From NCBI GenBank assembly GCA_038277395.1, contig CM076197.1, positions 28,289,564 through 28,353,563 on the forward strand: a DNA stretch of 64,000 bases. The letters run 5' to 3'. The translations under genes were made by a program, and so were the position numbers. The stretch is from Dryocosmus kuriphilus (lineage: Eukaryota; Arthropoda; Insecta; Hymenoptera; Cynipidae). Of the stretch, positions 23,641 through 34,449 are shown piece after piece (positions within the stretch are counted from its first letter, which is position 1; every line of letters begins with the position of its first letter). The notes below the pieces were generated by a model. It saw nothing but the letters and a program-made list of their open reading frames with translations, had not been told where the DNA came from and did no database searches.

Positions 23641-24446
23641 TTGCAATTTTGCACTTTAATTCTAGGCGGTAATAAATTTTACTCGCGGACTAATGTCGGA
23701 CTGATTCGGACTCCTTCCGGATTCACTGGTTTGTCCGGACATATTTCCGGATTCAACCGGACTTCTTTCCATTTGCACTTTAATTCTAGTAGGTAATACA
23801 TTTTATTCGCGGACCAATTTCGGATTGAGTCGGGCTCTTTCCAGATTCACTGTATTGTCCGGACATATTCCGGATTCAATCGGACGACTTTCCATTACTA
23901 CTTTAATTCTAGTGGATAATAATTTTTCCTCTCGGACAAATGTCAGATTGATTCGGACTCCTTCTGGAGTCATTGTTTTGTCCGAACATATTTTGATTAA
24001 AATCGGACCTTTTCTGGATAGGAAGTTTCCTTCAGGACAAATTTCAGATAAGACCGGACTGGTTTCCATTTATACTTTAACGAAAATGATTTCAGGTCTG
24101 AATCCCGGATAAATTTCGGATTTAGTCGGACTCTGCCCGGAGTCGAACTTTTTTGTCCGGATGAATTTCGGACTTAAGCAGATACATTTCTGACTATTTC
24201 CGTACAATTTTCGGACTCAACCGGATATGTTTCGGAGAGAAATCGTGAATCGGATTGATTTCGGACCAATTTCCGAATCAGAAATTTTTTAGAAGGGAAG
24301 TCCGAATGTCAGCCGGTAGAATCCGAAGGTTGTACGGTCTGACAATTTCTATCCAATCATGTATGTTTTTGGAACGGTCTGCCAGAATTCAGTCAATGTG
24401 GATTCTATCCGGTCATGTCCGTTGTTCTGGACTTTTGCATAAAAAA

Positions 24447-24690
24447 AAACTTTCCTAATAGGATTATAAAGCGGAATATAGGGGAACGCCTATATCCAGG
24501 CCTTTCGCCAACCAATGGAAAGGAGTAACACTCCCTGAACCGAAGCTCGAAGGAAGCCCCTACTCAGGGAAACGTGCCGCCTTTATAGACTCGGCGTTTC
24601 TCCTTGCTTGCGGAAGCCCAGTCTGTTTGCCATCTGGCGGAGCTTCCTGATACTTCTCTCCTGCGGGCCCCCTGAACCCTGACCGGATAG
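24447..24690. other. GC-richer segment nested in the CCGGA element
   Basis: This stretch (GGGGAACGCCTATATCCAGG ... GCGGGCCCCCTGAACCC) has no CCGGA repeats and a different base composition. It is bordered on the left by a run of nine A (AAAAAAAAAC). It could be a small retroposon copy. No boundary duplication is identified. Confidence 0.45.
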
Positions 24691-27036
24691 ATTCCGGATT
24701 CTACCGGACTAATTTTCGTTTTCACTTTAATTCAAATAATTTCCCTCTCTGAATTTAGGATCAACTTCGAACTGTTTCGGATTCATTCCGGACTCGAAGG
24801 TTTCGACTGGACAGATTCCGGATTCACCCGGACTACTTTCCGTTTTCACTTTAATTAAACTTAACAATTTTATATGTAATACTTATTATTGTGTGCATTA
24901 AAATCACAGAATATGCATCCATGATCATTTTTTCTCACGCATATGATTCATTAGTTAAGACTGTTTTGGAATGACTTGCAACAAAAATTGTATTTTCAAA
25001 GACATACGACAAATAGAGATTACGAGCTTATTCCGGATTCAACCGGACCACTTTCCATTTGCACTTTCATTCAAATAATTTCTCGTTTTGAATTCCGGAT
25101 AAAGTGTGGACTGTTTCGGACTGATTCCGCACTCGACATTTTTGACCGAACAGATTCCGGTTCCCCCCGGACTACTTTCCATTTGCAATTTAATTCAAAT
25201 AATCTCCCGCTTTGAATTCCGGATCAGCTTCGGACTGTTTCGGATTCATTCCAGACTCGAAGGTTATGACTGGACAGATTTCGGATTCCACCGCACTACT
25301 TTCCGTTTTCACTTTAATTAAACGTAACAATTTTACATGCAATACTTATTATTGTATACATTAAAATCACAGAACATCCACCCGTGATCATTTTTTCTCA
25401 CTCATGTGATTCATTAGTTAAGACTGTTCTGGAATGACTTGAAACAAAAACTGTATTTTCCAAGACATACGACAAATAGAGATTACGGATTTATTCCTGA
25501 TTCAACCGGACCACTTTCCGTTTGCACTTTAATTCAAATAATTCCTCATTTTGAATTCCGTATCAACAGCAGACTGTTTCCGACTGATTCCGGACTCTAT
25601 GTATTCGACCGGACAGATTCCGCGTTCCACCGGACTCCTTTCCATTTTCACTTAAACTAAAACAATTGCTGCTTATGAAATCCGTATCTACTTCGAACTA
25701 TTTCGGATTGATTCCGGACTCGAATTTTTTGCCTGGACAGACTCCGGATTCCACCAGACTACTTTCCATTTTTACTTTAATTCAAATAATTTCTGTTCCT
25801 GAATTCAGGATCAACTTCGAACTATTTCGGATTGATTCTGGACTTGACGGCTTTGACCGGACAGATTCCGGATTGCAACAGACTATTTTCCGTTTTCACT
25901 TTGACTAAAATAGTTTCTCTTTCTGAGTTCCGGTAACTTAACTTCGGAATATTTTGGACTGATTCCGGATTTGATGTGTTTAATCGGACAAATTCCGGAT
26001 TCCATCGGACCACTTTCCATTTGCATTTAAATTAAAGTAATTTCTGGTTCTGAATTCCACATCAACTTCGGACTGTTTCGTACTGATTCCGGATTCGAGG
26101 CTTTTGACGGGACGGATTATGGATTCAACCGGAGAAATTTCAGACGGTTTTCGCATGGTTTTCGGATTGAACCGGACATGTTTCTGAAAAAAAACCATGC
26201 ATCGAACTGATTTCAAATGTTTTCGGGCGAAGTACGGAATCCGAAATTCGTCCGGAATTTTTAGCAGGGAAAGGAAGAGCTGAAGAAGCAATTAAATTTA
26301 TAGAAATTCACAGTTGCGAAGATCTATACAGTGCTTTAAAAGACAAAGTAAAACAAACTATTTCAATCCCTACCCTCAAAAGCAGGTTAAACTAATGTAA
26401 ACAAGGTACGACAGAATCTGTACAGAATTTTAATTCCAGGGTTGACGGATTAGTTAGCGAATTAAAATATGCAACTCAAACAACACCAGGCCCCAACCTT
26501 ACACAGAGACGAGCACGACTCGAAGTTGAAGAGGAAGTCAACTTGTACAACTACATAATAAACCTTCGAAAATAATTAGGAAAAAAGGTTCACATGTATG
26601 AACCCAAAACCCTGGACAAAGCACATAGGATAGCTATTGAAACTGAAAGATGGCATCGTGATAAGAACTCCATGAACCCTGTACAATGACAACCCGTTAC
26701 TGAACCACGAGCAATGCCCAGATTTATGCCCTATCTTACAACATTCAGACCTCAAGTTAACACAACCCCAAGAGCTATGAATTCAACATTATCACTAGCC
26801 GATAGGAGTAAAATGTCATGCTATAAATGTGGCAAAATTGGACATTTTGTGGCACATTTTTTTGCCAAAACAGTTTTTCAGCAAGGATAAACACGCGAAC
26901 GACCACCAGATATCAAGGCAATCCAGGAAACGAAAAAAGAGGAAGAAATATTTGGAAACCAAGAAATGACCATGGAGGAAATAGACGAACAAATCAACTA
27001 CGAGGAATCAGCAGAGTGTCAAAGTTATCCTGAGGA

Positions 27037-27310
27037 TTGCAGTCCATCCACAGAAAACAAGGAGGAAGAGTATACCGATTATTAGGGGAGAGCGGAGCCG
27101 CAATTAACCTAATAAAAAGAGAAATCCTTCTTCCAAATGAAAACCTCTTTAAATTTCATAAAGCATTTTGTATGGGTGACGACAAACATGAAGCAAACGA
27201 AGCAATTTACATAAAATATTAGGACAAGAAATAACTTCCATATAATAGAACAAGATTTCCCTTTAACAGAGAAAGGTACAATTGGATTAGATTTCTTTTA
27301 AAAATATTCA
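27037..27310 (+). pseudogene. LTR element protease region, altered active site
   Basis: The frame reads RVYRLLGESGAAINLIK, aligning with the usual D(T/S)GA..NLI motif of retroviral-type aspartic proteases. The catalytic Asp is replaced by Glu (GAG near 27091) and a stop follows at 27220-27222. It lies between gag and the reverse transcriptase as expected. A protease with ESG instead of DSG would not be expected to work. Confidence 0.65.
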
Positions 27311-28081
27311 AGATACGCAATGACACTCAACTACCTTGTAATAGAAAAGTAGAAAACTCCTTTACACGATGATGGTGTTTTTGTAGCAAAAGACTCAACA
27401 AAAATTTGTAAAGTAAATATAAACGAACCCGACCAAATGATATGGATTGAAAACTAAAATAACTTTATTGATGGAATTTACCAAATCAAAAATAACAAAT
27501 TAAGGATACCATACTTCAACTATACAGAGAAACCAGACAAGATCCCTGATCAAATCCAATTTGAAAAAATTACAACCATAAATTCACGAGACGTGAATAA
27601 ACTTCCAAAAGAGGGTGGTACACAGGATTCAATCAACAATAATGTTACCAAGAACTACCAGAGGTTACAGGAACTGTTAAGTATGTCAAAAATTGACCAC
27701 ATTGAAAAATCAGTACAAGAAATAATTTTAAAAATTATAACAAAGTACCGAGAAGGATTCACACTACCCGGTGAACCACTCGCTTGTACCAACCTCACGT
27801 AACACGAAATTATACTTAACAGCGGAAAAAAAAAATTAATTTACGTTCTCATAAGTTACCTGAGGAACATCGCGAATTCTCATTAGAAGAAACTAACAAA
27901 CACTTAGAAAAAGTAGTAATAAGAGAATCACAATCAACTTTTAATTCACCACTATGGATTGTACCAAAAAAAGCAAGAAATTCCAAATGGTAATTGATTA
28001 CAGGCAAATTAACAAAGATACGGACCAAGACGCTTACCCACTCCCAGTGATTGACGATATCTTAGACCAGTTAGGAACGGC

Positions 28082-28214
28082 AATAGTATATTACAATACA
28101 AGGTCAGAAAGTTGGATTTTCTGGCGTTCGTGGCAGATGTGCGAGGCTGCGCCTCGGACACCACGCCACGTACGCTAGGATATCCAACATTCTGGACGTG
28201 TGCTGTATACTATT
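28082..28214. mobile_element. Hairpin element 1 in the RT gene (133 bp)
   Basis: AATAGTATA (28082-28090) pairs with TATACTATT (28206-28214). Inside, AGAAAGTTGGATTTTCTGGC pairs imperfectly with the complement of TAGGATATCCAACATTCTGG, closing on a GCGAGGCTGCGCCTCGG core. The whole segment can fold into one imperfect hairpin. It is foreign to the RT frame. Confidence 0.75.
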
Positions 28215-28219
28215 TTTCT

Positions 28220-28365
28220 AGCTCCTCTCCCCGAAAGTACGTACTTTCATATTAGCCATAGCAAATTTAGCCAAGCAAAATAAGAGTCGTGATCGCTACC
28301 TGAAAAGTTGCGGTTTCGGGAGCATATGGCTAATATGAAAGTACGTACTTTGGGGGAGGGGAGCT
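28220..28365. mobile_element. Hairpin element 2 in the RT gene (146 bp)
   Basis: AGCTCCTCTCCCCGAAAGTA (28220-28239) pairs with TACTTTGGGGGAGGGGAGCT (28346-28365), and each arm contains the palindrome AAGTACGTACTT followed by TCATATTAGCCAT or its complement. The RT frame continues directly after the right arm. It is adjacent to hairpin 1, with five bases between. Confidence 0.8.
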
Positions 28366-29510
28366 TGAAAAATTCTTTTCAGCTTTCGACCTCAGTGCAG
28401 GATTCCATCAAATACCCATGAAAGAGGAATGTAAAAGATACACAGCATTCTCTACATCACAGTGACACTTTGAGTATAATCGAATGCCTTTTGGTTTAAA
28501 AAATGCACCAACAACTTTCCGACGAATGGTGGATAGAGCTTTTCACGGCTTAATTAGAAAACATTGTTTTGTTTATATTGACGATATAGTGATCTTTGGA
28601 AATACCTTCAAAGAACATAAAGAAAACTTGCAACTAGTACTTCAACTAATCCAAGAACTAGGTTTGAAACTTGAACCCACTAAATGCAAATATTTGAAAC
28701 CAGAGTTAGAATACCTTGGACACATCAAAACAGCCGATGGAGTTAAACCCAACCCCGAAAAATTAGAGTCAATAAAGAATTTTAAACCATTGAGAAGCGT
28801 TAAGGACGTACAGTCGTTCTTAGGTTTAGTAGGTTATTATAAAAAATTTATTAAGAACTTTTCTAGCATAGCAAGACTATTAACAAAACTCATACAAAAA
28901 GAAGTCATATTTGATTGGACACCAAATTGCGAAAAAGCCTTTGTAACACTAAAAAACGCTTTAACAACAAAACCAGTCTTAAGATTCCCTAACTTTAATG
29001 AAGAATTTACCTTAACTAAAGACGCAATCAACTAAGGACTAGGGTCAGTACTTTCGCAAAACGGGTATCCTTGCTTGTTTATCTCTAGAACCCTTAAGAA
29101 AGCCGAAGAAAATTACAGCACCCCAGAAAAAGAACTACTAGCTATAGTTTGGGCTGTTAAACGATGTAGGAAATACTTACTTGGAAATACCTTTAAAATT
29201 CAAACGGATTACAAAGCTCTAGTATGATTACACAATGTTAAAGACCCTAGCTTTCGTTTGTTAAGATGACGATTACTACTAGAGGAATACAAATGTGAAA
29301 TAGAATACGTTAAAGGTAATAAAAATAAAGTAGCGGATTCCTTATCAAGACTCTTTCCTATAACTTCAAAATATATACTTTCCCAATCCCCAGAAGGAAT
29401 TAATACAGAAAGCGAAACAGATGACGAAATGGAAATCTACGGCACCCCGATAATTACTGAAGATCGAGTACTAGCTAAAAGGAAAAAATCAAAATACCAC
29501 ACAAAAAAAA

Positions 29511-30760
29511 ATGCGTGAACCCACCGAAAACTCTGAGAATACCACAGAAAGTGAGCAAACACTACCTCAATCTTCCAATGGCGATCTGATTTATAACGAA
29601 TTTATAAACCGGCGATTAGACCCAACACGAGATAAATTTAAGACTAAACCTAACGCTACAGGAAAGCTATGGAAAGAAGTCACAAAGGAAGATCTATCAG
29701 AATTCAATGAAGAAGAATGGTTAAGAAAAATAAGTTGGATCATAGAAGAAATTGTAAACAGAAAAATAACCATTATACGACTAATATTTGGAGATCCCCT
29801 TATTACACCCATTGAAAAGGAACTATTACAAGAAATGATTGAATTACTCTCTAATTATTATCCACACTTGAATTTCCTTATGTGTTTTACTAACACAAGG
29901 GAATTAACAAAAGAAGAAAGAAAACCTATAATAAAAGAAGCTCATTAAAATCACTTAGGAGAAAGGAACACAACAGAACACACATGCAAAATTGGTCATT
30001 GGCTTGGCATGGACAATGACATAAAAGAATACTTTAAGAAATGCCCGATATGTCAACTCCAGAAAACAGTTAGGATCAAGAATCAAGATGAATATATAAT
30101 ATCAGATATCCCACTTAAACCAAACGATAAAATCGCATAGGACTTATTCGGACCTTCACCAGAAACACACAAAGGGAACAAGTACATTTTGAGCTTACAA
30201 GATCGACTCACAAGATATAAAATTCTTACACCTATGGTTAATGAAACAGCACAATCAATAACTGAAGTGTTAAAAGAACATTACATTTATATCTTCGGAT
30301 CACCCAACACAATTCTATCAAATCAAGGACAAAACTTTCTCTCTGAACTAATGCAAGAATTCGAGGAAGCATTAAAAGTCAAACACGTTAAAACGACAAC
30401 TTTCCACCCACAAGTAAACAAAAACATTGAAAAGATGCATTCGGCCTTAAATAATTTAATTAAAACAAATATTCAGGAAAACAGCAAGGAATGGGATGAG
30501 AGCCATACATTTATTAATTTTCAATCAACACTATGAAAAACCAAACGACAGGTTATTCACCCTTTGAACTAACATTTGGAAGAGATCCTAACATACCATC
30601 AACAAGAGCATCATCGCCTACTTTAACTCACCAAGGATTAATTAAGAAGTGGTGAGAAAAACATAAGAAAAGCCTTCGAATAGCCAAAGAACGAACACAG
30701 GTCGAATTAGAAAAGACTAAAAAGAGACTCGACGAAGCAATAGTAAGGAAACATCCAACT
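29511..30760 (+). pseudogene. LTR element integrase and linker, inactivated
   Basis: A linker of about 145 aa (29511-29948) ends at the expected start of the zinc-binding domain, where a TAA (29946-29948) interrupts. The zinc half CPICQLQK is clear (about 30043). The catalytic core begins at DLFGPSPETHKGNKYILSLQD, preceded by a TAG (30138-30140) where Trp is usual. The second catalytic position reads LSNQGQNF, Asn in place of Asp (about 30319). The glutamate block reads NIEKMHSAL. A stop at about 30535 and further stops follow. Two separate lesions, a nonsense codon and a lost catalytic Asp, make it inactive. Confidence 0.85.
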
Positions 30761-30942
30761 TAAAAAACTGAAGATTAAGTAAAAATAATTGCTAAACAAA
30801 GACTAATAAGTTAGATGCCTTTTGCAAAGGCCCTTATACAGTAATCGATTATACAGACAACAATAACTTGAGAATACGAATAAAGACCAAATTATTAGAG
30901 TCAACATCGATAATACGATGCCCTTTTTCTCATACATTCAAG

Positions 30943-32035
30943 ATGACGATAACAACACTCCTCCTACTAGCTACGATTCTCACGGTCAGAGCTGATTATA
31001 CTATAGAAGAAATTCAAGGAAATATCTGTATTGAAGAAAACTAGCAACGCATAATCGACATGAACTCCTTATCAGTAGCCATTATTCAAGGACTGTTTAG
31101 GTATATACGCCAGATTCATATCTTAGAACACGAAGAAGGTTCACTCCAACACATTATCCCAATCCCTTATAAAATAAATAATGTTCACCTAGAAATTGTT
31201 CCCAATTATGAGATTATAATCAAATATCGACACTCCTATGTACCGACAGACAAAGAATTGATCAAGACATGTAAACAAATACATAATTACAAAATTTGTG
31301 AAAGAAATCAAACAAGTATCAAATTAATCGATAGCGATGAGTGTGAAGCAACATTGTTAAAACGATATTCTGAAATTAAATGCAATTCCTCACCTCTTCG
31401 TTTAAACAAAGAAACATTTATAACAATAAGCAACGGTTACATTGTAATACCTGTAGAAAAAATTTCAAATAGACATAAGCTGCGAAAACTATAGTAAACA
31501 AATTGTACTTACTAAACCAACTAAAGTAACAGGAAAAAATTGTAAAATGTTCATAGGCTACGATAGTTTAGATTTGAATACCCAAACAGAGGACAGGTAC
31601 ACTTACTGGTATAACGTAACTTACAATTTTACCTTCGACAAAAAAGATATTGAAAATCTGGAAAATCAATTAATTAAACTCCCAAATCAAGTTACTAATA
31701 AGGAATTTATGCAAGCTAGACTAAGTCTAGACGACGCTGGAAATATACTTGAAAATATAGACACACATAGACGTATCAAAACTTAGATAGAAACTGGAAC
31801 CGAATGGTTGCATTACGCTGGTTACAAAGCACTAGGTTTAATTACAGCATTTACATTGTACAAAATAGGAATATTTAATGCCATAAGCAAATATATACCT
31901 ACAAAGCTTTGTATATATTGGAACAAAAACGTAATTCAAACTCCCACACGTGTCGTAACAGACAACGCTATTGACCCACCTTTGACTCAATCATCATCTA
32001 TTGCTAAATCAAAAAAGGTACGTTTAACCTTGTGA
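30943..32035 (+). pseudogene. env-like ORF of the LTR element, broken
   Basis: After the integrase, a start at 30943 gives a hydrophobic signal-peptide-like N-terminus (MTITTLLLLATILTVRA) and then a polar ectodomain with spaced Cys residues and N-x-S/T sites. Stops lie at 31042-31044 and 31492-31494, and a further one near 31783. The last part (about 31808-31900) contains a hydrophobic stretch (GLITAFTLYKIGIF) that could be a transmembrane segment. Position and layout fit the env-like third ORF of errantivirus-type insect gypsy elements. I do not recognise a specific fusion-protein family, so the call rests on context. Confidence 0.6.
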
Positions 32036-33156
32036 CGAGACCGTACGCTCGCACACACATTTCATGCGCAGGCAGTGTGCCACCGCGCACGCCAGTCCGC
32101 CACAAGTCTACAGGCGTACCACTGGGGGGATGGCTTCCCACCACGTGCTGCCAGCACCGACGGACGTTGTAATGCGAGACGCACGACACGAAATAGACAG
32201 TTGAGTCGGATGCGACTCACCGAGTAGATTGATGAGCTCTCACCCGGTGAAACTCAAGCCTTCTTCCTACCGAAGGGCGTCGGACCAAACGTCCGACGTG
32301 TACGGTTCTCGTGGACGATGGGCACTCCCATGGCCACGCGATACCCAGTGCGTTGGGGAATCGATGGGTACCCCCATGGTTTCCTCACGTCACCGAAGAT
32401 CGACTACCCTAGCCAACCGCCCTCCGGTGTACGGCCCGTGTGGTCGATGGACACCCCCATGGTCAAACGAGCACAGTGCAGGCGAGAGTCAAGGGATACC
32501 CCCACGACCCTCCCCTGTCACCAGGACTTACGCAACAGACCGACTCCGCCATCCATCATTATTAGACAACCCTCGGAACGACAGAGAGGCAACTCCTGGG
32601 GACGAACACTCAAATTGTCACCGAACTGCGACCGCCGACGAGGGAACGGACGCCCGCTCTCCTCTTCCGCCGTACCGAACCTGATTTCGAGGAGAGGGGG
32701 GACGTCTCCTTCACTAGCAAAGACCACCTCCCCTTTGGAGATTTGCCCCGCCGCCAACTAACCGCACTATTCCCGTATGTGTCTGGAGGGTCCGAAATGA
32801 CACCGTGGACGGGAGAGAGACGCCACACCTACGCCCAAATCTTCAACGTACACGCGATACACACACGCCCACGCGCAGAGCTTCGTTGTACATGCGAAAC
32901 ACACACAAACACACACACGCACCCACACGAACGCACACTTCTCTCAGCACTGTAAATAATTATTGGTTAAAGAAATCTATTTCACTCTTGTACTCAGAGA
33001 AAACTGTCTATCTATCCTTAAAACCAGACCCCGGCTAGACTAAAGCATCCGATAGGGTAGATTATAGCAAGTAAAACCGTTACATGGCACCGCACGTGGG
33101 TCCGTCAGCAAAACAGACCGTTACAACCTAAAGAACTTAGGGTCTAAGTTCAGTCT
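32036..33156 (+). other. GC-richer 3' region between env-like ORF and PPT
   Basis: No convincing gene is present. Imperfect tandem units of about 130 bp are visible: GTGTACGG...GATGGGCAC near 32299 and again near 32430. An (AC)n-rich stretch lies at about 32850-32935. The base composition differs from the AT-rich pol region, so part of this may be a further insertion. Confidence 0.5.
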
Positions 33157-33166
33157 AAAAGGGGGG
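33157..33166 (+). other. Polypurine tract of the LTR element
   Basis: AAAAGGGGGG lies one base upstream of the 3' LTR. This is the usual plus-strand primer position. Confidence 0.75.
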
Positions 33167-33167
33167 T

Positions 33168-33419
33168 TTTTATGGGCTTAGAGTCCACGGCGCCTAGAGT
33201 ATTGATTAAAGTTCACCGCGCCTATTCCAGAGTGTTGATTTGTGTAGAAGACAGGATAGTGGCCTGTATATGTAGGGTCTCGCACCAACCCCACCAGTTC
33301 TCTACCCGTTCTCAGTAAATACAGACGTGCTACGTTTAGTTCTTTGTAAAGTGAAATAAAGTGTCTAAAAATATCCAAAAAGGGGTATTAAAGTCATTGA
33401 ATCCATATTCGGCATAACA
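33168..33419 (+). repeat. 3' LTR (252 bp)
   Basis: It aligns with the 5' LTR throughout. Its start is mutated (TTTTATG instead of TGTTATG) but its end, CATAACA, is intact. Differences are scattered substitutions and a few indels, by eye roughly one in ten positions, which indicates an old insertion. Confidence 0.88.
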
Positions 33420-33499
33420 ATATAGTCTGCGAATGTTTATTTTACACTGTAAATTCCATTCAAGTTTTTTAAATGTAAAAAGGTAAACAATTTACATAC

Positions 33500-33760
33500 C
33501 GATACCATAACATTGCCAGCAGGATCCTTTACTTCACGTTTACAATTTATATCATCATGTAAAAAATGCACCTCACACACTGGCATTCCCAGTTTTAAAA
33601 CGTAATCTTTCCTCGGGATCGCCTTTTTCCATTCCAATAATTTATGTGCTTCAGATGGAACAGTAAAATGGTTACTCTTTTCTTGATTAGGGACATTGTA
33701 CCCCGAATCACAATTCGGTATGATAAACCTGTGTCCAACCAATTTGAGTTCGCAAAAACA
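33500..33760 (-). pseudogene. THAP-domain exon fragment (P-element-transposase type)
   Basis: The minus-strand frame reads IIPNCDSGYNVPNQEK, EWKKAIPRKDYVLKL, VCEVHFLHDDI and VKDPAGNVMVS, the order of a THAP zinc-binding domain (C2CH with conserved W, P and CE.HF), close to those in P-element-like transposases. The first zinc ligand appears lost: where C-x4-C is expected, the text is FIIPNC. The frame is followed on the minus strand by GTATGTAAA (33499 downward), a good splice donor, so this may be a first coding exon. No further exon is visible nearby. Confidence 0.65.
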
Positions 33761-33974
33761 TCCACTAAATAATTATAATTAATTTTACACACGTGGCATT
33801 ACTTAATTATTATCAAAATAAAACATTTTTAATAATAAACATTACACTTGTATAAGAGCACATAAGGCACAATGTCAAACTGTGTAGAGACAGCAGTGGC
33901 GCTCTCTGTTGGAGTTTTTTGGTACTACCACTTGGAAGATATATTTACGGATATCTTTTCATGAGTCGGATAGG

Positions 33975-34449
33975 GCTGGTCGAGGTATCGAAAAATAGGT
34001 TAGAAATGTGATGCCGCTCAAATTCCCATTGAATTCCATCTGTTTTCGTATATACTACTTATGTATTTTAAACAGATACTTTGCAAAAAATTTCCTCAAC
34101 CTGAAAGGGGTTTACGGTTGTATGAGGTGCATTTGGTAGACAGTTTCCCGAAAAAAGTAAAAATATCTGTGGTACAGTACGATAATAGAAGTGTTAAAAT
34201 GAGGGGAAGTAGAGAAAGAGTTCCAATGGTTAGAAGGAGAAAGCAATATCAGAGTAGTACTTAAAACCTGTAAATCATTCTGTTAGGGACTTGGAGAGAC
34301 ATTGCAACTGCATTCGCGGCAAGGCAGCACTTTTTTCTTTTCAGCGAATTTTCCATTGTGCACAATACAACCATATTCCATGTGAAAAACATTAAAAGTA
34401 CAAAAATAATTGTATGCAACAAGTGGCGTTATGACAGGATTTCATAGGT
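33975..34449 (+). repeat. Dispersed repeat, left copy of an inverted pair
   Basis: This segment matches the reverse complement of 51176-51665. Both copies share CAAATTCCCATTGAATTCCA, TGTATGCAACAAGTGG and a GGCAAGGCAGCAC(T)TTTTT phrase. The copies lie outside the giant palindrome, facing each other. No long intact frame is conserved between them. Confidence 0.85.

Larger units (their letters stand above)
22686..26269. mobile_element. CCGGA-rich non-autonomous DNA element, 3.6 kb
   Basis: The left end CCCTGCTAAAAATTCCGG (22686-22703) is matched exactly by the right end CCGGAATTTTTAGCAGGG (26252-26269), and similarity continues through GGACAAATTCCGGATTC. The interior is filled with dozens of variants of TTCCGGATTCAACCGGAC and GGACTGATTCCGGACTC in both orientations, plus TTTCCATTTGCACTTTAATT spacers. 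Larger units recur about 465 bp apart (24860 and 25327). I see no transposase. It interrupts gag of the LTR element. A target duplication is not clear. Confidence 0.82.
22378..26890 (+). pseudogene. LTR element gag, split by a 3.6-kb insertion
   Basis: The 5' part (22408-22685) encodes an acidic N-terminal segment and then QEEQKMRAKEAIETLGV. The frame is interrupted at 22686 by the CCGGA element and resumes at 26270 with GRAEEAIKFIEIHSCEDLY. After stops at about 26392, 26573 and 26686 it reaches a nucleocapsid-like zinc knuckle (about 26818-26857) reading CYKCGKIGHFVAHF. Three of the four CCHC ligands are present; the last Cys is replaced by Phe. Gag would form the particle and bind element RNA. 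The order and the knuckle make the call secure. Confidence 0.8.
27590..29400 (+). pseudogene. LTR element reverse transcriptase / RNase H, interrupted
   Basis: The N-terminal part reads KIDHIEKSVQEIILKIITKY and later WIVPKKA and VIDYRQINKDT. The frame is cut at about 28082 by two hairpins and resumes at 28366 with FFSAFDLSAGFHQIPM. YIDDIVIF (about 28577) is the catalytic box, followed by VKDVQSFLGLVGYYKKFIK (connection). RNase H follows with KELLAIVWAVKRCRKYL. From 28366 to about 29360 the frame is continuous apart from four nonsense codons: TGA at 28463-28465, TAA at 29033-29035, TGA at 29225-29227 and TGA at 29267-29269. Three of these sit where Trp is expected and one where Gln is expected. 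The sequence pattern is that of Ty3/gypsy pol. Confidence 0.9.
14380..33419 (+). mobile_element. Ty3/gypsy-type LTR retrotransposon with env-like ORF, 19 kb with nested insertions
   Basis: Two similar LTRs (14380-14629 and 33168-33419) bound a primer binding site, gag pieces, protease, reverse transcriptase/RNase H, integrase, an env-like ORF with a signal peptide, and a polypurine tract, in that order. This order is that of Ty3/gypsy elements with env (errantivirus-like). Removing the nested insertions (mariner 15600-22140, CCGGA element 22686-26269, hairpins 28082-28365) leaves about 8.9 kb, in line with such elements. Every coding part has stops, so the copy is dead. I see no matching 4-6 bp direct repeat outside the LTRs. 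Confidence 0.88.

Noticed and set aside
32229..32955. Overlapping frames up to 151 codons in the GC-rich 3' region of the LTR element
   Set aside because: Frames are open on both strands as expected for GC-rich, imperfectly repeated sequence; no domain and no conservation cue.
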